A stretch of 9,915 nt of DNA from Clostridium sp. CAG:590 (lineage in GTDB: Bacteria > Bacillota > Clostridia > Lachnospirales > Lachnospiraceae). The stretch spans positions 1-9,915 of the forward strand of contig HF987870.1 of NCBI GenBank assembly GCA_000431135.1. The letters are read 5' to 3'. The position numbers and the translations under genes are program-made. This document shows, one piece after another, positions 7,719 through 9,915 of the stretch. The notes below the pieces were generated by a model. That model was not told where the DNA came from. It saw only the letters and a list, made by a program, of their open reading frames with translations, and ran no database searches. Position 1 is the stretch's first letter. The number at the start of each line of letters is the position of its first letter.

Positions 7719-8039
7719 TTATCGTGTAGCTTCTTTCTGCCTGCTACTTTTCTTGCCAACAATACTTTCTGGTTTCTGTGAAAGCTGCCCGACAACTGAC
7801 TCCGGCTCAGGTTTATAAGTAGAACCGTTACGTTCCATCAGCTCTGCAAACTGACAGATATGAAAAACATTATTTCCAATCAGCGTATGGTACTCATCAA
7901 TATAGCTACATTTTCTGACAGCAGATTCTCCATCCGAGAAGGTAATCCGGATAGAACCGCCATCCGGCAGACGGAATAAATCTTTATAATGGCTGTCGAT
8001 AAAACGAATGTCCTTTCCCTGCGGATTATATTCATTCAT
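7719..8039 (-). CDS. Conserved small protein of the topB cluster, unknown function
   Basis: A 106-aa soluble protein that I cannot name. Its body, about residues 1-77, contains GKDIRFIDSHYKDLFRLPDG, a likely beta-rich stretch (SIRITFSDGE, VRKCSYIDEYH) and VFHICQFAELMERNG. It resembles small proteins I have seen directly after topB in related elements. The tail is polar and carries an 11-residue period repeated twice (PESVVGQLSQK then PESIVGKKSSR) and a basic end, suggesting a flexible C-terminus. Its ATG overlaps the topB stop (ATGA at 8036-8039). GGAGG at 8049-8053, inside the last topB codons, lies 9 bases upstream, so expression is probably coupled to topB. Its stop lies 14 bases before the YodL gene start. 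It could be a DNA-binding or accessory protein, but nothing in the sequence decides this. Confidence 0.85.
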   Translation of the reverse strand: MNEYNPQGKDIRFIDSHYKDLFRLPDGGSIRITFSDGESAVRKCSYIDEYHTLIGNNVFHICQFAELMERNGSTYKPEPESVVGQLSQKPESIVGKKSSRQKEATR

Positions 8040-9915
8040 CGTTTCTTCCCTCCATTCTCAAATTCCATCGAAAAGTTAATTTTCTCGTTTTCATCTACTT
8101 CCATGAGAAGCATTGCGTCAAAAGTGCGTCCGGTCTTAGCCGATTTACAGCCTTTCAGTTTGATTTTTCCGCTGCTCAAAAGGCTTTCTACAACAGAATC
8201 GGTCAGCTTTTTCCCAATACTCTCGAAGTAACGGTTGTTCTTCCACAGGGCAAAACGGCATTCTTTATCCGCACAGAAATATCCTTTGGGACGGTTAATA
8301 ACAGGGCTACCGCAGATAGGGCATTTGCCGACAGAATCCGGTTCTTTTGCCATTAAAACTTCTGCATCCTGAATCACCTCATAGTGCCGAACCAGATGAA
8401 AAATCACATCTCTGATTTCCTGCATAAAGTCCTCACTGCTATATTCTTTTCGCTCAATCAAAAGCAGTTTTTCTTCCCAGTCCGCAGTCATGGATGGAGA
8501 CTGAATCTGTTCGGGCATAACCGTCACCAATGCAATGCCTTTATGGGTAGGAATCAGGTGCTTTGTCTTTTTATCTCCTTTACGTTCCAGAAATCCGATT
8601 CGCACCAACTTTTCGATAATGCCCGCTCTGGTCGCTGGTGTACCAAGTCCTTTTCGCTCGGCATCCTCTGGCATTTCATCAACACCGGCATTTTCCATAC
8701 TCTGCAATAGTGTATCTTCTGTATAATGCTTTGGGGGAGAGGTCTTTCCTTCTTTGATTTCCATGGAAGCAATTTCCAGTGCATCATTTATCACCACAAC
8801 TGGGAGTTCTTTTTCTGTTTTTGTCGATTCCTGCCGCTTTTCAAACGCCTTCCATCCATCCTGCAATTTTGTCTTGCCTTTCGCTGAAAAAGCAGTATCT
8901 CCACAAGTTGCTTCAATTACTGTCTCCGCATAGCAATAGGGATCACCAACAGCACTGAAAAGGCGAGTCACTACCAGATTCAAAACTTCCTGTTCTCCTT
9001 TGGGAAGTTCCGATAAATGATGATTTCCAACCTCTTTTGTAGGCAGAATGGCATGATGGTCGGTAACTTTTTTCCCGTTGATAACCTGCTTTGCATGAAT
9101 AGATATATGCTTGATGCCCTCCACCGGAAACATGGAAAACAGCTTTTCTACCATATCAGGGAGCATTGATTCCATATCTTCTGTTAAGAATCTGCTGTCC
9201 GTTCTTGGATATGTAATCAGTTTTTTCTCATAAAGAGACTGAGCATAATCTAATGTCTGCTGTGCTGTATATCCCAGAACACGGTTTGCTTCTCTCTGTA
9301 AACTGGTCAGATCATAAAGCAGAGGTGGCTTTTCTGACTTTTCCTTTTTCTCCGCCTTAGTGACGATTGCTTTATTTTCGGTACATCGACTTACAACCAC
9401 TTCGGCATCCGCTTTGTCCTTAAAACGCTCGCTGGTTAGCTTCATGTTTCCTGTGTCCAGCTGAACCGTATAAAACGGTTCCGGCCGGAATGCAGCAATC
9501 GCTGTTTCACGCATAACCGCCATAGCTAAAGTTGGTGTCATCACACGTCCAACATTCAAGGTTTGTCCATACAATGTCGAAAAAAGTCGAGTGGCATTGA
9601 TTCCCACCAACCAGTCAGCACGTTCCCGACAGAGTGCCGCTTCATAAAGTGCATCATAATCAGAACCCGGTCGCAGGTGTGCAAAGCCTTCCTGAATAGC
9701 CGAATCCTCCATAGAAGAAATCCAAAGACGCTCTATGGACTTCTTACAATGGCACTGATGATAAACAAGACGGAAGATCAATTCACCTTCCCGTCCGGCA
9801 TCCGTTGCACATACAAGGCTTTCTACATCTTTTCGTTCCATCAGCTTTTTCAGAATCCCGAACTGTTTCTTTGTAGCTGCTGACACCTGATACTGCCAGC
9901 TGTCCGGGAAAATCG
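8036..9915 (-). CDS. topB: DNA topoisomerase III, type IA (N-terminus off window)
   Basis: A type IA topoisomerase that cuts and rejoins single strands through a tyrosine, relaxing negative supercoils and decatenating DNA. In conjugative elements it is thought to help transfer or replication. 625 residues are visible, from the right edge to TGA at 8036-8038; full-length relatives suggest about 80 more N-terminal residues, including the first Toprim glutamate. Visible landmarks are the Toprim motif CATDAGREGELIFRL, the IERLWISSMED segment, the active site LITYPRTDSRFL with its catalytic tyrosine codon at 9209-9211, the central GLGTPATRAGIIEKL, and a C-terminal four-cysteine zinc ribbon (CPICG, then FCADKEC). 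The zinc ribbon is followed by a KSAKTGRTFDA repeat typical of this branch. The catalytic set in view is intact. The GTG at 9884-9886 is an internal valine, not the start, because the frame continues upstream with the family-like segment IFPDSWQYQ. Confidence 0.97.
   Translation of the reverse strand, partial: IFPDSWQYQVSAATKKQFGILKKLMERKDVESLVCATDAGREGELIFRLVYHQCHCKKSIERLWISSMEDSAIQEGFAHLRPGSDYDALYEAALCRERADWLVGINATRLFSTLYGQTLNVGRVMTPTLAMAVMRETAIAAFRPEPFYTVQLDTGNMKLTSERFKDKADAEVVVSRCTENKAIVTKAEKKEKSEKPPLLYDLTSLQREANRVLGYTAQQTLDYAQSLYEKKLITYPRTDSRFLTEDMESMLPDMVEKLFSMFPVEGIKHISIHAKQVINGKKVTDHHAILPTKEVGNHHLSELPKGEQEVLNLVVTRLFSAVGDPYCYAETVIEATCGDTAFSAKGKTKLQDGWKAFEKRQESTKTEKELPVVVINDALEIASMEIKEGKTSPPKHYTEDTLLQSMENAGVDEMPEDAERKGLGTPATRAGIIEKLVRIGFLERKGDKKTKHLIPTHKGIALVTVMPEQIQSPSMTADWEEKLLLIERKEYSSEDFMQEIRDVIFHLVRHYEVIQDAEVLMAKEPDSVGKCPICGSPVINRPKGYFCADKECRFALWKNNRYFESIGKKLTDSVVESLLSSGKIKLKGCKSAKTGRTFDAMLLMEVDENEKINFSMEFENGGKKR

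Noticed and set aside
8554..8787. Minus-strand ORF inside topB, and another at 7422-7661 inside the YodL gene
   Set aside because: Out-of-frame readings of confidently identified genes, with basic and tryptophan-rich nonsense-like composition.
9884..9886. GTG as the topB start
   Set aside because: The open frame continues to the window edge with family-like sequence (IFPDSWQYQ), and the N-terminal Toprim portion would be missing if translation began here.

Overview
The window is one uninterrupted block of genes, all on the minus strand (transcription runs right to left). The gene set is topB, a small conserved protein, a YodL/DUF4316 protein, a TTRAP-type small protein and a giant methylase-helicase. 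It matches the accessory transfer/maintenance module of Tn1549-like integrative and conjugative elements of Bacillota, especially gut Clostridia such as Lachnospiraceae and Oscillospiraceae. Strong GGAGG/AAAGGAG ribosome-binding sites and a moderate GC content fit that assignment. I assign it to an element type and phylum-level host, not to a species.

Layout in transcription order: (1) topB, DNA topoisomerase III, 8036 to beyond 9915, with its N-terminus outside the window. (2) A 106-aa conserved protein of unknown function, 7719-8039, starting inside the topB stop codon. (3) A 202-aa YodL + DUF4316 protein, 7096-7704. (4) A 67-aa TTRAP-like protein, 6896-7099, starting inside the previous stop codon. 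(5) A giant polyvalent protein from 6865 to beyond position 1: 2288 codons are visible and the C-terminus is missing. No gap between genes exceeds 30 bases. I see no terminator, promoter, RNA gene, CRISPR array or insertion sequence, and every base lies in or next to a gene.

The giant protein reads, N to C: an ArdC-N-like domain; a charged low-complexity linker; two diverged copies of one unassigned module; an acidic stretch and a small conserved domain; an adenine-methylase-type SAM domain (EPAMGVGNFFG, then NVPF); and an SNF2-type helicase (AHEVGAGKT, VDESH, ATGTPVSNS, QRNGRIIRQG). The likely joint role is to process and protect element DNA during conjugation. The topoisomerase and helicase would act on DNA topology, and the ArdC-like and methylase parts would counter restriction in the recipient.

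The most striking observation is a complete TnpV-family gene (5737-6087) lying wholly inside the giant gene in the +1 frame, with its own Shine-Dalgarno sequence. The same bases encode the giant protein's disordered linker, and GC rises from about 40% to about 53% over this segment. This looks like a true overlapping gene pair, and it suggests the giant gene was joined together across a tnpV gene.
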